A DNA stretch of 64,000 nt from Insulibacter thermoxylanivorax (GCF_015472005.1 NZ_BMAQ01000003.1:1-64000), one strand, 5' to 3'. Positions 54,375 through 63,490 are shown, counted from the stretch's first letter. The notes: a model not told the origin generated them from the letters alone. Program-made: numbers and translations.

Positions 54375-55343
54375 ATGAGATTGCAGCCGCTCATCCCCTT
54401 CGAACCGATCTCCGTCGCCTCCCCTCCCAGCGGTGATGAATGGATCGCCCAGATCAAATGGGACGGTGTCAGGATGCTTCTCTATCATGACGGGGAAGAA
54501 GTCCGATTGTACAATCGCAGGCGTAATGAACGGACGATGCAGTATCCGGAATTGCTCCAGGTGGACGGGTTCTGCTCAGCGGATTCCGTCATTCTGGACG
54601 GCGAGATCATCGCCTTCGACGAGGACAAGCGGGTCTCCTTTCAAGAAGTGATGAAGCGGGACCGGCTGCTGAAGCCTGACAGGATCAGACAAGCAGTCAC
54701 AGCCGTGCCCGTCACCTACATGGTCTTCGATATCCTCTACTGCAGCGGCGAATGGCTGGTAGACCGGCCGCTGAGCAAGCGGCAGCAGGTATTGCAGGAT
54801 GTGTTAACACCGTCGCCGCAGGTGCAGATCGTGCAGAATTTCGAGGATGGCGACGCGCTGTTCAACCTGATGCGGCAATATCGCATGGAAGGCGTCGTCT
54901 ATAAGGACAGGACCAGCAACTATGGAATCAACGGCAAGGACGGCCGCTGGCGGAAGCTGAAGATCTTGGAAGACCTGTATGCCGTAGTCGGAGGCGCGAC
55001 ATTCAGAGGCAAGACCGTGAATTCCCTCCTTCTGGGTGTCTATGATGATTCAGGCAAACTCCTCTACATCGGCAATGCCGGTGCCGGCCGATTCACACAG
55101 CGGGATTGGGAGCTGGTCACCCAAGCCCTGCTGCAGATGAAGACAGAGATATGCCCTTTCGCATACGTCCCGCCCCCGCAAACAAAGGGAGTGATGTGGG
55201 TAAAGCCCTTCCTGGTGATCCGGGTGGAATATCTTGAATTGACGAGGAACGGCACGCTGCGCCAACCAGCGATCCAAGGCGTCGCCAGCCAGATCCCGCT
55301 CCACGAATGCAGCGTTCATCAGTTACAGCAAGCGCCAGGTTAA
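54375..55343 (+). CDS. ligD: ATP-dependent DNA ligase (LigD ligase domain as separate protein)
   Basis: A 322-residue ligase with only the nucleotidyltransferase and OB domains of LigD. Motif I is IKWDGVR (Lys nucleophile), then LYNRRRNERT, VILDGEIIAFD, YMVFDILY, MEGVVYKDR and WRKLKI. It seals ends held by Ku. In B. subtilis the ligase is fused to the polymerase domain in YkoU, whereas here the polymerase is a separate downstream gene. GGGAG precedes the ATG, 19 nt after ku. Confidence 0.93.
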   Translation: MRLQPLIPFEPISVASPPSGDEWIAQIKWDGVRMLLYHDGEEVRLYNRRRNERTMQYPELLQVDGFCSADSVILDGEIIAFDEDKRVSFQEVMKRDRLLKPDRIRQAVTAVPVTYMVFDILYCSGEWLVDRPLSKRQQVLQDVLTPSPQVQIVQNFEDGDALFNLMRQYRMEGVVYKDRTSNYGINGKDGRWRKLKILEDLYAVVGGATFRGKTVNSLLLGVYDDSGKLLYIGNAGAGRFTQRDWELVTQALLQMKTEICPFAYVPPPQTKGVMWVKPFLVIRVEYLELTRNGTLRQPAIQGVASQIPLHECSVHQLQQAPG

Positions 55344-55403
55344 AGCAGAGCTGACTCGAAGCGCAGACATCGCGCCCCACATTCGCTAAAGGAGGCACGT
55401 CCC

Positions 55404-56297
55404 ATGCCCGCTGTGCAAGGAACCGTCGTCATCGACGGCTATGAGATCACGATCACTAATCCCGACAAGCCTCTCTGGCCGGACATCGGGCTGACGAAGC
55501 TGCAGTATCTGGAGCGATTGATCACGCTGTCGCCCTATCTGCTCACGTACCTTCGCAACCGTTGTTTGACCACGATCCGCTGGCCGCATGGCGTCGGGGA
55601 TACATTTTTTTATCAGAAAAATGCTCCAGTACCCACACCCGAATACGTTCGCACAGAAGTGCTGCACGGGATCCGCTACGTTGTCGCCGACAACCTGCCG
55701 ACCTTGATCTGGCTGGGCAATCTCGCCTGCTTGGAATTCCACCCTTCGCTCCATCTCATAGGCAGTAACCAGCCCGTGGAATGGCTGATCGATATCGATC
55801 CCTCGCGGGAGTATGAACCGCGCATCGGTCAAGCCGCGGCGATCGTCGGTGAACTGCTGCAGACCATCGGCATCCAGTCCGTGCCGAAAACTTCCGGCGC
55901 CACCGGGGTGCAGATCTATGTCCCGATCAAAGCGGGCTACACCTTCGAACAGCTGCGCTCGATCGGCCGCTTCCTCGGGATATACCTGACTCAGCGATAT
56001 CCCGATCTGTTCACCCTCGAACGGCTGAAGAAGAACCGCGGGGACCGCATCTATTTCGACTACTTGCAGCATTGGTACGGCAAGACCCTCTCAGCCCCAT
56101 ACACGCCGCGTGCCCGCCCCGGCGCGCCGGTTTCAACGCCGCTTACATGGGAAGAATGCCGCCTCCTGACCAATCCCGCCGAATACAACCTGCTGAACAT
56201 CGGCGAACGCCTGGCGCGTCTCGGCGATTTGATCCAACAAGTCCCTCCGCAGGATCTCGATCATGCCCTCGCCTTCATCGCCGATGCAAGGATCTGA
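55404..56297 (+). CDS. LigD-type DNA polymerase/primase domain as separate protein
   Basis: A 297-residue archaeo-eukaryotic-primase-like polymerase that fills gaps during end joining. Motifs are NPDKPLWPDIGLTKLQYLE, IRWPHGVGDTFFYQK, WLIDIDPS (Asp-x-Asp metal pair) and DRIYFDYLQ (third acidic residue). The loop usually reading SG-x-x-G-L-H has Gln instead of His (SGATGVQIY), a change to note although related Bacillales proteins may share it. AAAGGAGG precedes ATG 55404. It is last in ku-ligD-pol, and the phosphoesterase domain of larger LigD proteins is absent. Confidence 0.92.
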   Translation: MPAVQGTVVIDGYEITITNPDKPLWPDIGLTKLQYLERLITLSPYLLTYLRNRCLTTIRWPHGVGDTFFYQKNAPVPTPEYVRTEVLHGIRYVVADNLPTLIWLGNLACLEFHPSLHLIGSNQPVEWLIDIDPSREYEPRIGQAAAIVGELLQTIGIQSVPKTSGATGVQIYVPIKAGYTFEQLRSIGRFLGIYLTQRYPDLFTLERLKKNRGDRIYFDYLQHWYGKTLSAPYTPRARPGAPVSTPLTWEECRLLTNPAEYNLLNIGERLARLGDLIQQVPPQDLDHALAFIADARI

Positions 56298-56353
56298 TGG
56301 TCATCCATAACCGGTGTTCTGCCCTTCTGCAGACCGCACGCCGCAGCAGGCGC

Positions 56354-57790
56354 TTATAACAGCGGAGAGAGAAGCCGCGCGCCGGCCTCCTTCATGCGCC
56401 GCCAATAGCTGCGCGATGCAAACGCCCGGTAATCGATCTCCTCGCTGTGCTGAAGATCTTCGAAGAAGATCTTCTCCAACTGCTTCACGAGGGACTTCGA
56501 ATAGATCATGGCATTCAGCTCAAAATTGCTGAAGAAGCTGCGCATATCCACGTTCGCTGTACCCACCGTTGCATACAAGGAATCGATGATGATCATCTTG
56601 GCATGAATAAACCCCGGCTGATATTCATACACATGAACGCCTTCCCGCATCAACTCCTCCAAATGAGACAAAGTAGCTAACTTGATCAAACGGGAGTCCG
56701 GCCTGCCGGGGATGAGGATACGGACGTCAAGCCCGCTCTTGGCAGCCGAGATCAAGGCCATCTTGATCCCGTCATCCGGGATAAAATACGGTGTGGTCAC
56801 ATAGATGCTCGACTGAGCAGCGGTGAACATCCCGTAGTATAAGGCATGGATAGCGTGGTGAGCTTGATTAGGACCGCTGGTGATGAATTGTATGAGATTG
56901 CCTCCAAGGCCATGGTTCTCCCTGCCCTCAATGGGCCGCTCTCCACTGAAACCGAATCTTCCCCTTAATAGTTCGTCCGATTCCTTCCAATTCTGACCGC
57001 TCACTTGTACCCAGTCCCTTAGAAAGGTATGCTGCAGCCCGTAGACAGCATCCCCTGCAATGCGCATCTGCGTATCCCGCCAGTATCCAAGCTTCGTCTC
57101 ATCCCCCATATACTCGCTCCCGACGTTCATCCCTCCCCAGTAACCGATTCGGCCGTCACAGACGACGATCTTGCGATGGTTCCGGTAATTGAGCCGTTTA
57201 TGCAGGATGGACATTCCGGCCGGCATATAGACATGCACCTCTATACCGCCGGCAATCAGCTCGTCAATCTTCTTCTTCGGATAAGACAGGCTGCCGATGC
57301 CGTCGATGATGCAGCGCACCACCACTCCCTCTGCGGCCTTGCGCTTCAAGAGTTCTGCCACGCGATGACCGAGCGCATCATCACGGAAGATATAGAACTC
57401 CATATGGATGTGCTCCTTGGCCTGCTCCAGATCCTCCAGCAGATCATCATAGAAGGATTGCCCGTCGACATAGATCTTCGTGTTTCTCGCCGCAGCGGGC
57501 GGATAGACTGATATGCTGTGAATATACCGATGCAGCCGGGTATACGGCGTCTGTTGTAGATCCTGCAGAAGAGGGCTGCAGGTCTTGCGCGGCCCATGAA
57601 CTGTATCTTCACTGGGCATGTTTTTCCTGTGCCCGCCCGCCGCCATCCAGAAGATAAAAAATCCAAACAAGGGTATGATAAGTGCGACGAACAACCAAGC
57701 CGTCAGTTTGTATGGCTCTCTATGCTCTTTGATGAGGATCACGAAGATCTGAAGGATCACAAGAAACAATACCAAGCTGAGCCAAATCAA
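56354..57790 (-). CDS. cls: Cardiolipin synthase
   Basis: A 478-residue membrane enzyme that joins two phosphatidylglycerols to make cardiolipin. Two N-terminal membrane segments (LVLFLVILQIFVILI and LIIPLFGFFIFWMAA) precede two phospholipase D domains with HKD motifs NHRKIVVCDG (about 215) and IHAKMIIID (about 390). YFIPDDGI and TANVDMRSFFSNFELN complete the pattern. The start appears to be TTG after GGAGGAAG. It is convergent with the LigD-pol gene. Confidence 0.94.
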   Translation of the reverse strand: MIWLSLVLFLVILQIFVILIKEHREPYKLTAWLFVALIIPLFGFFIFWMAAGGHRKNMPSEDTVHGPRKTCSPLLQDLQQTPYTRLHRYIHSISVYPPAAARNTKIYVDGQSFYDDLLEDLEQAKEHIHMEFYIFRDDALGHRVAELLKRKAAEGVVVRCIIDGIGSLSYPKKKIDELIAGGIEVHVYMPAGMSILHKRLNYRNHRKIVVCDGRIGYWGGMNVGSEYMGDETKLGYWRDTQMRIAGDAVYGLQHTFLRDWVQVSGQNWKESDELLRGRFGFSGERPIEGRENHGLGGNLIQFITSGPNQAHHAIHALYYGMFTAAQSSIYVTTPYFIPDDGIKMALISAAKSGLDVRILIPGRPDSRLIKLATLSHLEELMREGVHVYEYQPGFIHAKMIIIDSLYATVGTANVDMRSFFSNFELNAMIYSKSLVKQLEKIFFEDLQHSEEIDYRAFASRSYWRRMKEAGARLLSPLL

Positions 57791-57998
57791 CCTTTACTTC
57801 CTCCAACCAGGATATGCCGTCGATGAACCGTAACGAATAGGATGCGTGTTATGGTCATGGAATATTCTATTTTTTTACGATTGAAGAAGGTTTTCGTCGG
57901 TTTGAGGAGAATAATTAATGTTAATCGTCATTTTTTGTGTTCGGATTACGACTTCGACAGACTGCATTTCGACAGACTACATATAGAGAGGGTTAACG

Positions 57999-59150
57999 AT
58001 GAGATTCAACTGGGGGACTCGCAAGCTGACCTTCGTTGTCATCCGCGATGCGAATTCATCCGTCATACGTTTTCGATTGCGCAGCATCTTCTTGTATCTG
58101 ATTCCGATCCTGCTCATCCTTGCATGTGCAGCGATCGGCATCCTAACACATCTGTATCTGGATTCGGTGAAACTGAGCCAGGCGCTCACAAGCAAGCTGC
58201 AGATGGAAGCCATGGAACACAGCAAGATCGTCGATGAGAAAGACAGGACGATCGAACAGCTGATGACCGATGTCGTCGAGCTGACCGCGCAAGCAGAACA
58301 AGTCCAGGAGAGACTGCAGGAACTCGAACAGATCGGAAACCAGATCAAGAGAATCAGCGGGGATACAGAATCCGGAACGGATTCTCATTCGGTGTTCGGA
58401 CCCCTATGGGACGAAGCACGCGGGGATGTCATGATCGCATCAGCGTTTGCCTTCGCTGAGGAGGACATGGGAATCGAGGCGCTGATAACAGATCAGCATG
58501 CTGACTCAGAGCATCATGAGCGTTTTGCAGCGAATCCTGCGGCAGAGCTTTTCTCGGATCTGTTGATTTCGCCGCTCTATCCCTTCGATCCGCTGAATGG
58601 ACAGGGCGGAATATTGCACGATGTGAATCCGGAAGAGATCATAAAGTTGGCCGCGGATACGAAGAAGACCTTCCTGCAGCTCGACGAGCTCATGGAAGAT
58701 CTCAAGCTGAACCTGGAAGAAGCGAAAGAATTGGCACTCGAGTATCAGCATCTCATGCGGATCACGCCGTCGATCTGGCCGACGGTATCGACGCGCATCA
58801 CGTCGTCATTCGGTTATCGACGAGATCCATTCACGCGGCGTCTCAGCCACCATTCGGGCATCGACTTCGGCGGCAAGACCGGGGATCCCATCTATGCAAC
58901 CGCCGACGGCAAAGTCATCGAATCCAGCTTCGACCGCGCTTTGGGCAACTATATCGTGATCGACCATTCCAACGGCCTGCGCACCTTATACGCCCATCTG
59001 TCCAAGAGGCTTGTCTCCGCTGGGGAGACGGTCTCTAAAGGCGATGAGATCGGCAAGCTGGGTTCCACCGGCCGCAGCACCGGTCCGCATCTGCACTATG
59101 AAGTGTACAAGAACGGCGTTCCCGTGAACCCGAAGAACTATCTGCCTTAA
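57999..59150 (+). CDS. Membrane-anchored M23 peptidase (first copy)
   Basis: A 383-residue bitopic protein. A short basic cytoplasmic part precedes a membrane segment (IFLYLIPILLILACAAIGIL, about 30-49). A coiled coil follows (about 60-110, with DEKDRTIEQLMTDVVELTAQ), then a spacer and a C-terminal LytM/M23 domain. The zinc ligands are complete: HHSGIDFGG and HLHYEVYKNG. It should cut peptidoglycan cross-links. A bactofilin gene follows after 193 nt, and the same pair recurs at 62106-63490. Upstream, 57918-57986 contains a 22-codon frame that could be a leader peptide, and a duplicated TTCGACAGACT. Confidence 0.9.
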   Translation: MRFNWGTRKLTFVVIRDANSSVIRFRLRSIFLYLIPILLILACAAIGILTHLYLDSVKLSQALTSKLQMEAMEHSKIVDEKDRTIEQLMTDVVELTAQAEQVQERLQELEQIGNQIKRISGDTESGTDSHSVFGPLWDEARGDVMIASAFAFAEEDMGIEALITDQHADSEHHERFAANPAAELFSDLLISPLYPFDPLNGQGGILHDVNPEEIIKLAADTKKTFLQLDELMEDLKLNLEEAKELALEYQHLMRITPSIWPTVSTRITSSFGYRRDPFTRRLSHHSGIDFGGKTGDPIYATADGKVIESSFDRALGNYIVIDHSNGLRTLYAHLSKRLVSAGETVSKGDEIGKLGSTGRSTGPHLHYEVYKNGVPVNPKNYLP

Positions 59151-59343
59151 AGAACGATCATCGAACTATCTTCGATAGAAACTATCTTCGGGATGAAGTA
59201 CTATCTTCGATAAAATTTATCTGTCATGAGCAACAGGTTATACAGTTATTATCTAAAAAGTAAGATCAACTTGTATGTGGGTTGAAAATGATTGGGTTGA
59301 AAATGATTAAGATATATTAAGATCTAGATGGGAAGTGTAAACA

Positions 59344-59793
59344 TTGTTTAGAGGCAAAACGCCAGATCTAACCAAGACCGATACGCTGATCGGCGAAGGG
59401 ACAATCATCGAAGGCAATCTCAAGTCCCAAGCGAGCATGCATATCGAAGGGCATGTAATCGGGGATATCCTCTGTGACGGGGATCTCACGATCGGTGAAC
59501 AGGCTGTTGTGAAGTCCAACATCGAAGCCCGGCATATCACCATCGCCGGACATGTCGAAGGTGATGTGCGCGCCCGCGGCAAACTCAGCATCACTACCTC
59601 CGGCCGCCTGTTCGGCAACGTAACCTGCGCGACGTTCACGATTGAAGAAGGAGGCACATTCACCGGCCACAGCACGATGCCGGCGGCAGGGGATGACGCT
59701 CGCAAGAACAATTCACAGCCTGAAGAAGCGGAGCATCCATCGAGGAAAAAACAAAAACGAAACAGCAATCAAGCCGGGGCTAATGCCGTTTAG
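59344..59793 (+). CDS. Bactofilin (polymer-forming cytoskeletal protein, first copy)
   Basis: A 149-residue bactofilin. The right-handed beta-helix core spans about residues 12-108 and shows the short repeated GxxxIEGNL-like turns (TLIGEGTIIEGNL, IEGHVIGDILCDGDL, IAGHVEGDVRARGKL, GRLFGNVTCATFTIEEGG). The tail is basic and disordered (RKKQKRN). Bactofilins polymerise at the membrane and position cell-wall hydrolases; the M23 gene just upstream fits that role. The start is probably TTG 59344, as no ATG fits. Tandem 15-nt GGGTTGAAAATGATT repeats occur at about 59279-59308. Confidence 0.92.
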   Translation: MFRGKTPDLTKTDTLIGEGTIIEGNLKSQASMHIEGHVIGDILCDGDLTIGEQAVVKSNIEARHITIAGHVEGDVRARGKLSITTSGRLFGNVTCATFTIEEGGTFTGHSTMPAAGDDARKNNSQPEEAEHPSRKKQKRNSNQAGANAV

Positions 59794-59807
59794 ACCCCGG
59801 TTTTTTT
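59774..59807 (+). terminator. Terminator overlapping the bactofilin stop codon
   Basis: CCGGGG (59774-59779) pairs with CCCCGG (59795-59800) and is followed by seven T. The stem includes the last codons of the bactofilin gene. Confidence 0.85.
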
Positions 59808-59907
59808 GCTGTATCGATGACGGCTTGAGGTCTGCTCTAACCCGTGTTATGATTTGAAAATGAGTTTTATTGGAGTTTTGGAGTTTTATTGAAGCGGAGA
59901 GAAAATC

Positions 59908-60516
59908 GTGGACTGGATACAGAGACTAAAGGATCTAACCGTCGATGATATCATCGAATGGATTGAATATATGGGAACGTTTGGGCCACTGCCGGGGATT
60001 CTCGTCACGATGGCAGAAGCATTATTGCCTTTTCTTCCCCTGATCGTGTTGTTAGTTGCCAATGCAACGGCGTACGGAATGTGGCAGGGCTTCTTCTTAT
60101 CCTGGATCGGTACCACCCTTGGCGCAGCGATCGTGTTCTTGTTTTTCCGGCTGTTCGGCGCCCGCTTCAGTTCATACCTGCAGCGCCGATATCCGAAGGC
60201 GAAGGTGATGTTTCGCTGGCTTGAACACCGCGGTTTCACTCCGCTTCTGATCGCATACAGCTTGCCTTTCACACCATCAGCTCTTGTGAACATCATGTCC
60301 GGGCTGAGCACGATCCCGATCAGGATGTACATGGTGGCTTTAAGCCTTGGCAAGGCCTTCCTCGTCTTCACCATCACCTTGGTCGGCCATGACCTTGCAT
60401 CGATCCTCCGCCTGCCCATGAAGATCGTCCTGATCATCGTCATGTTTATCATCCTGTGGCTCTTGGGCAAGAAGTGGGAACAGCGCTATAACCGTGAAGA
60501 GCCGAAGGAGGATTAG
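59908..60516 (+). CDS. VTT-domain (TVP38/DedA-like) membrane protein
   Basis: A 202-residue protein with about five hydrophobic segments and the VTT/SNARE-associated pattern: GPLPGILVTMAEALLPFLPLI, LSWIGTTLGAAIVFLFFRLFG, RRYPKAKVMFRWLEHRGF and SLPFTPSALVNIMSGLS. Relatives move phospholipids or other lipids across the membrane. It starts with GTG after GGAGAG. The family relation is clear; the exact subfamily (TMEM64/TVP38 versus DedA) is less so. Confidence 0.85.
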   Translation: MDWIQRLKDLTVDDIIEWIEYMGTFGPLPGILVTMAEALLPFLPLIVLLVANATAYGMWQGFFLSWIGTTLGAAIVFLFFRLFGARFSSYLQRRYPKAKVMFRWLEHRGFTPLLIAYSLPFTPSALVNIMSGLSTIPIRMYMVALSLGKAFLVFTITLVGHDLASILRLPMKIVLIIVMFIILWLLGKKWEQRYNREEPKED

Positions 60517-60555
60517 GAAGGTAAATCCGCTGTGCCGTTCCAGTATGAGCCAGCC

Positions 60556-60682
60556 CGAATCGGTACTTTATGTTGTAACACTCATTAAGCCTGCATCGGC
60601 CCCGCCTGAGTCGATACTTTCTGTCGGCTCATGCATCAAACCAGCACCTGCCCAGGCTGTATCGACAGTTTCTGTCGGCTCA
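60556..60682 (+). repeat. Hairpin repeat locus F (three-copy array)
   Basis: Copies lie at 60556-60584 (divergent, lengthened), 60607-60631 and 60658-60682, each 51 nt apart. The last has perfect CGACAG/CTGTCG arms around TTT. The locus fills most of the 304-nt gap between the VTT gene and the heptapeptide-repeat gene. Confidence 0.78.
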
Positions 60683-60820
60683 CGCGCCAGTCCTGCATCC
60701 ACAGCTCTAACAACACCTATTTATGCTTCTGTACTCCTATCCATGGACAGATATCCAAACGGAACCGCTGTGACCTCCATATGATGTAGTGTTCAATTAG
60801 GAAAGGAGGTCAACAACCGA

Positions 60821-61195
60821 ATGCATTACAGCGCTAACTATGGTCCGTTCGCATCTAATTTAGGTCCTGCCAACATCAGTCCTTATGCCAGCAATGTCAG
60901 CCCGCTTTCTTCCAATGTCGGTCCTTATGCCAGCAATATCAGTCCGCTTTCTTCCAATATCAGTCCTCATGCCAGCAACATCAGCCCGCTCAAGAGCAAA
61001 GTCAGCCCCTATGCCAGCAACGTGAGCCCTCTCAGCAGCAACCTCAGTCCCTTAGGCGGTAAGGTAAGTCCTTACAGCGGCAAAGGCAAACTGCATCACA
61101 AGGGCTGTGGTCACGGATACGGCCGCACAACTGCTGGAGCCATCCTGGTCCTGTTCATCCTTCTCGTCATCATCACTCGCAGATTCAATTACTAA
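60821..61195 (+). CDS. Heptapeptide-repeat protein with C-terminal membrane anchor
   Basis: A 124-residue protein. Residues about 8-88 are about eleven seven-residue units of the form S/G-P-Y/L/H-A/S-S-N-I/V/L (for example SPYASNV, SPLSSNV, SPLSSNI, SPHASNI). A short His/Gly/Cys stretch (HHKGCGHGYG) follows, then a single membrane helix (AGAILVLFILLVII) and a basic end. The tail resembles small YjcZ-type sporulation proteins, but the repeats were not recognised from any family. AAAGGAGGT precedes the ATG. It may be a spore- or cell-surface component exposed from a tail anchor. The repeat suggests unequal-exchange growth. Confidence 0.82.
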   Translation: MHYSANYGPFASNLGPANISPYASNVSPLSSNVGPYASNISPLSSNISPHASNISPLKSKVSPYASNVSPLSSNLSPLGGKVSPYSGKGKLHHKGCGHGYGRTTAGAILVLFILLVIITRRFNY

Positions 61196-61244
61196 TTTAC
61201 AAACATTGGATGGACTCCACATACTCATTCCTCATCTCCAGATT

Positions 61245-61277
61245 CGCCGTCCGCAGCCCGCTTCACCGCGGACGGCG
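61245..61277 (+). terminator. GC-rich hairpin after the heptapeptide-repeat gene
   Basis: A perfect 10-bp stem (CGCCGTCCGC, 61245-61254; GCGGACGGCG, 61268-61277) lies 50 nt after the stop. It lacks a T-tract. The rest of 61196-61640 holds three tandem copies of an 11-nt CATACAATCTG unit (about 61372-61404), several AGGTCAT words, and a CCCCCG/CGGGGG stem near 61590-61617. No gene was seen. Confidence 0.5.
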
Positions 61278-61640
61278 ATCCGCCTCCTTAAACCCGGCTG
61301 ATTCACCGGCGTTTCCTGCTTTTGTCAGCTTACAGCTAATCTGCGATTAAGCTGCGGTTAACATACAATCTGCATACAATCTGCATACAATCTGCACACA
61401 GCCGGCATATTCAGAGCAGTACCTGCATAGATATCTCAATATATGACCATGTCCAGGTCATCGACCTAATCTCTCTTTATCCTAGGTCATCACACCATCG
61501 TCATCCAAATCCCGCTTCATATCCAGGATATAGGTCCATGCCTAAGGTCAACTCATACCTGATATACCATGATAACGGCTGATCCCATCCCCCGGTCCTC
61601 GCTAAGGTCGGGGGTTTCATGCTTAATAGGGACTTCAAGT

Positions 61641-61943
61641 TTAATAAAAGCCCCAAGGTCCATATCCTGGATATCCGCCATATCCGCCATAGCCTCCGTA
61701 ACCCGGGTAGGGATATGGATAGGGGTATGGATACGTGAAGGGTTCGGTGCCAACCGCCAGCAGATCGAACAGAACCAGCGGGATGAATGCCTTCGTATGA
61801 GCTGCCTTTCCCTTTCGTCTTAACACATATTGGTTCTTGCCTGTACGGATCAACTTGCCGGACTGATAAGTCCCATCCTTGCGCAGGACATAGACTTGTT
61901 TGCCGGTCAATGAGCGCAAATTTTCTTTTGTCGGTGCCAACAT
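61641..61943 (-). CDS. Small Tyr/Pro/Gly-rich protein with SH3-like N-terminus, probably spore-surface
   Basis: A 100-residue protein. Residues 8-45 look like a small basic beta-barrel (LTGKQVYVLRKDGTYQSGKL, then GKNQYVLRRKGKAAHTK). A hydrophobic stretch (FIPLVLFDLLAVG) follows, and the tail is built of PY and GGY units (PYPYPYPYPGYGGYGGYGG). Such tails are common in spore coat and exosporium-associated proteins of Bacillales. ATG 61943 follows GGGGAGGTG by about 9 nt. It lies on the strand opposite to its neighbours. Confidence 0.75.
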   Translation of the reverse strand: MLAPTKENLRSLTGKQVYVLRKDGTYQSGKLIRTGKNQYVLRRKGKAAHTKAFIPLVLFDLLAVGTEPFTYPYPYPYPYPGYGGYGGYGGYPGYGPWGFY

Positions 61944-62105
61944 CGTTCTGAACACCTCCCCTCAGCTTCCCTGTATCTTATGTCGCATAGAAGCTGGGAG
62001 CGTGGTTGACCGACTAATCGCTGCGAAGATATGCTGAATCCCATCGACTTGGCGGACATACATCGTCCAGCTCTGAATATACATAGCGAACAAGGAGGTT
62101 CCTGC

Positions 62106-63056
62106 ATGAGGAAGAAACAGCTGACGGTCATCGTTGTGCCCGAAGCCGATCGATCCGTGCGCCGTTTCCGCACATCGCGGATCCCACTCCTCGTCCTGCT
62201 GGCCCTGACCTTCTGCATGGCTGCTTTGTTCTTCCTGTGGCTTGATTGGAAGAAACAAACCTATGAGCGCATCATTCATCAGATCTCTGACCGTTTGACC
62301 TCAGAGAGGCGTTCGCACCAAGATCAGTTAACGATGAAGAATGAGACGATTGAAGAACTTCAACAAGAAGTCATCAAGCTGACGGAACAGACCGAGGAAG
62401 TGCGCAGCAAGCTGGCAGAACTGCAGCGTTTGGAAGAGGAGATCCGAGCGGTCACTGGGATCGATTACCCGGATGCAGAGGGTGAGGATCGATCCGTCCA
62501 AGCTGCCGGCGGTACTTTCCATGCTGTCAAGGAGGATGAAATCCTGACCCTCGCTGATGCTGCAGCACAATCCTTAAGCACATTGTCGCAATCGCTGACC
62601 TTCATGCAAGAACGGCTGGACCAGCTGCTGGCAAAATTGTCGTATCTGGAGTATCTCTCCAGCATCACGCCGTCGATCTGGCCGGCGGAAGGAGGACGGA
62701 TCACTTCGAGATACGGCTATCGACTCGATCCCCTCACGCGCCGCTCCGCCTTTCACAGCGGTGTCGATATCGACGGCAAACTTCGTGATGATATCTATGC
62801 CGCTGCAGCCGGCAAGGTCGCAGAGACAGGATTTACGAACAGCTTGGGCAACTACATCATCATCGACCATTCACGCGGGCTCCAGACGCTGTACGCTCAT
62901 CTGCACGAGATCCTCGTTGATCCCGGCGATCAAGTGGACAAAGGCGAATTGATCGGCCTCATGGGCTCCACCGGCCGCAGCACCGGTACCCATCTCCACT
63001 ATGAAGTCCATGTGAACGGCAAGCCGGTGAATCCTCAATCTTATTTACCTGACTAA
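62106..63056 (+). CDS. Membrane-anchored M23 peptidase (second copy)
   Basis: A 316-residue paralogue of the protein at 57999. It has the same plan: basic N-terminus, membrane helix (PLLVLLALTFCMAALFFLW), coiled coil (about 50-110), and a C-terminal M23 domain with FHSGVDIDGK and HLHYEVHVNGK zinc motifs. Shared stretches such as ITPSIWP, GRSTG-HLHYEV and VNP-YLP show close kinship. The spacer before the domain is shorter. ATG 62106 follows AAGGAGG by 7 nt. A bactofilin gene begins 17 nt after its stop, tighter than in the first pair. Confidence 0.9.
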   Translation: MRKKQLTVIVVPEADRSVRRFRTSRIPLLVLLALTFCMAALFFLWLDWKKQTYERIIHQISDRLTSERRSHQDQLTMKNETIEELQQEVIKLTEQTEEVRSKLAELQRLEEEIRAVTGIDYPDAEGEDRSVQAAGGTFHAVKEDEILTLADAAAQSLSTLSQSLTFMQERLDQLLAKLSYLEYLSSITPSIWPAEGGRITSRYGYRLDPLTRRSAFHSGVDIDGKLRDDIYAAAAGKVAETGFTNSLGNYIIIDHSRGLQTLYAHLHEILVDPGDQVDKGELIGLMGSTGRSTGTHLHYEVHVNGKPVNPQSYLPD

Positions 63057-63073
63057 TAAGGAGGTCATTCATC

Positions 63074-63490
63074 ATGCGCAAGGTGAACAAGCTGAAGGAG
63101 ATGAAGACACAAACAACGGATACCTTGATCGGCGCAGGCACGGTCGTCGAAGGCAAGCTCCACAGCAATGCCAGTCTCCGGATTGACGGCAGTGTGCGCG
63201 GTGATATCACTTGTAAAGGCGATCTATACATAGGAGAGAATGCAGTGCTGCAATCCGATGTCCAGGCTGCCAATATCTATCATGCCGGCAAAATCCACGG
63301 CACAGTCACAACTACCGGCACCCTGCATGTATCGAAGAGTGGTAAGATCTACGGCGACCTGAACGTTGCCAAGATCCAGATCGCCGAAGGGGCTGTATTC
63401 GAGGGCACGATTATCATGAGAACGGAAGTGGCCAAACAAGCTTCCGCCGTCTCCCAACCCAAGAATGACAAAGTCAAAGTTGTAAAGTAG
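63074..63490 (+). CDS. Bactofilin (second copy)
   Basis: A 138-residue bactofilin paralogous to the one at 59344. The beta-helix core (about 14-112) contains TLIGAGTVVEGKL, IDGSVRGDITCKGDLYIG and KIYGDLNVAKIQIAEGAVFEG. A Lys/Val-rich tail follows. AAGGAGG precedes the ATG. Close coupling to the M23 gene supports joint action, with the filament recruiting the peptidase to a defined membrane zone. Whether the two pairs serve growth and sporulation separately is unknown. Confidence 0.92.
   Translation: MRKVNKLKEMKTQTTDTLIGAGTVVEGKLHSNASLRIDGSVRGDITCKGDLYIGENAVLQSDVQAANIYHAGKIHGTVTTTGTLHVSKSGKIYGDLNVAKIQIAEGAVFEGTIIMRTEVAKQASAVSQPKNDKVKVVK

Noticed and set aside
60494-60784. 96-codon rightward ORF
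   Set aside because: It overlaps the VTT gene end and otherwise reads through three hairpin repeats; it has no ribosome site or family resemblance.
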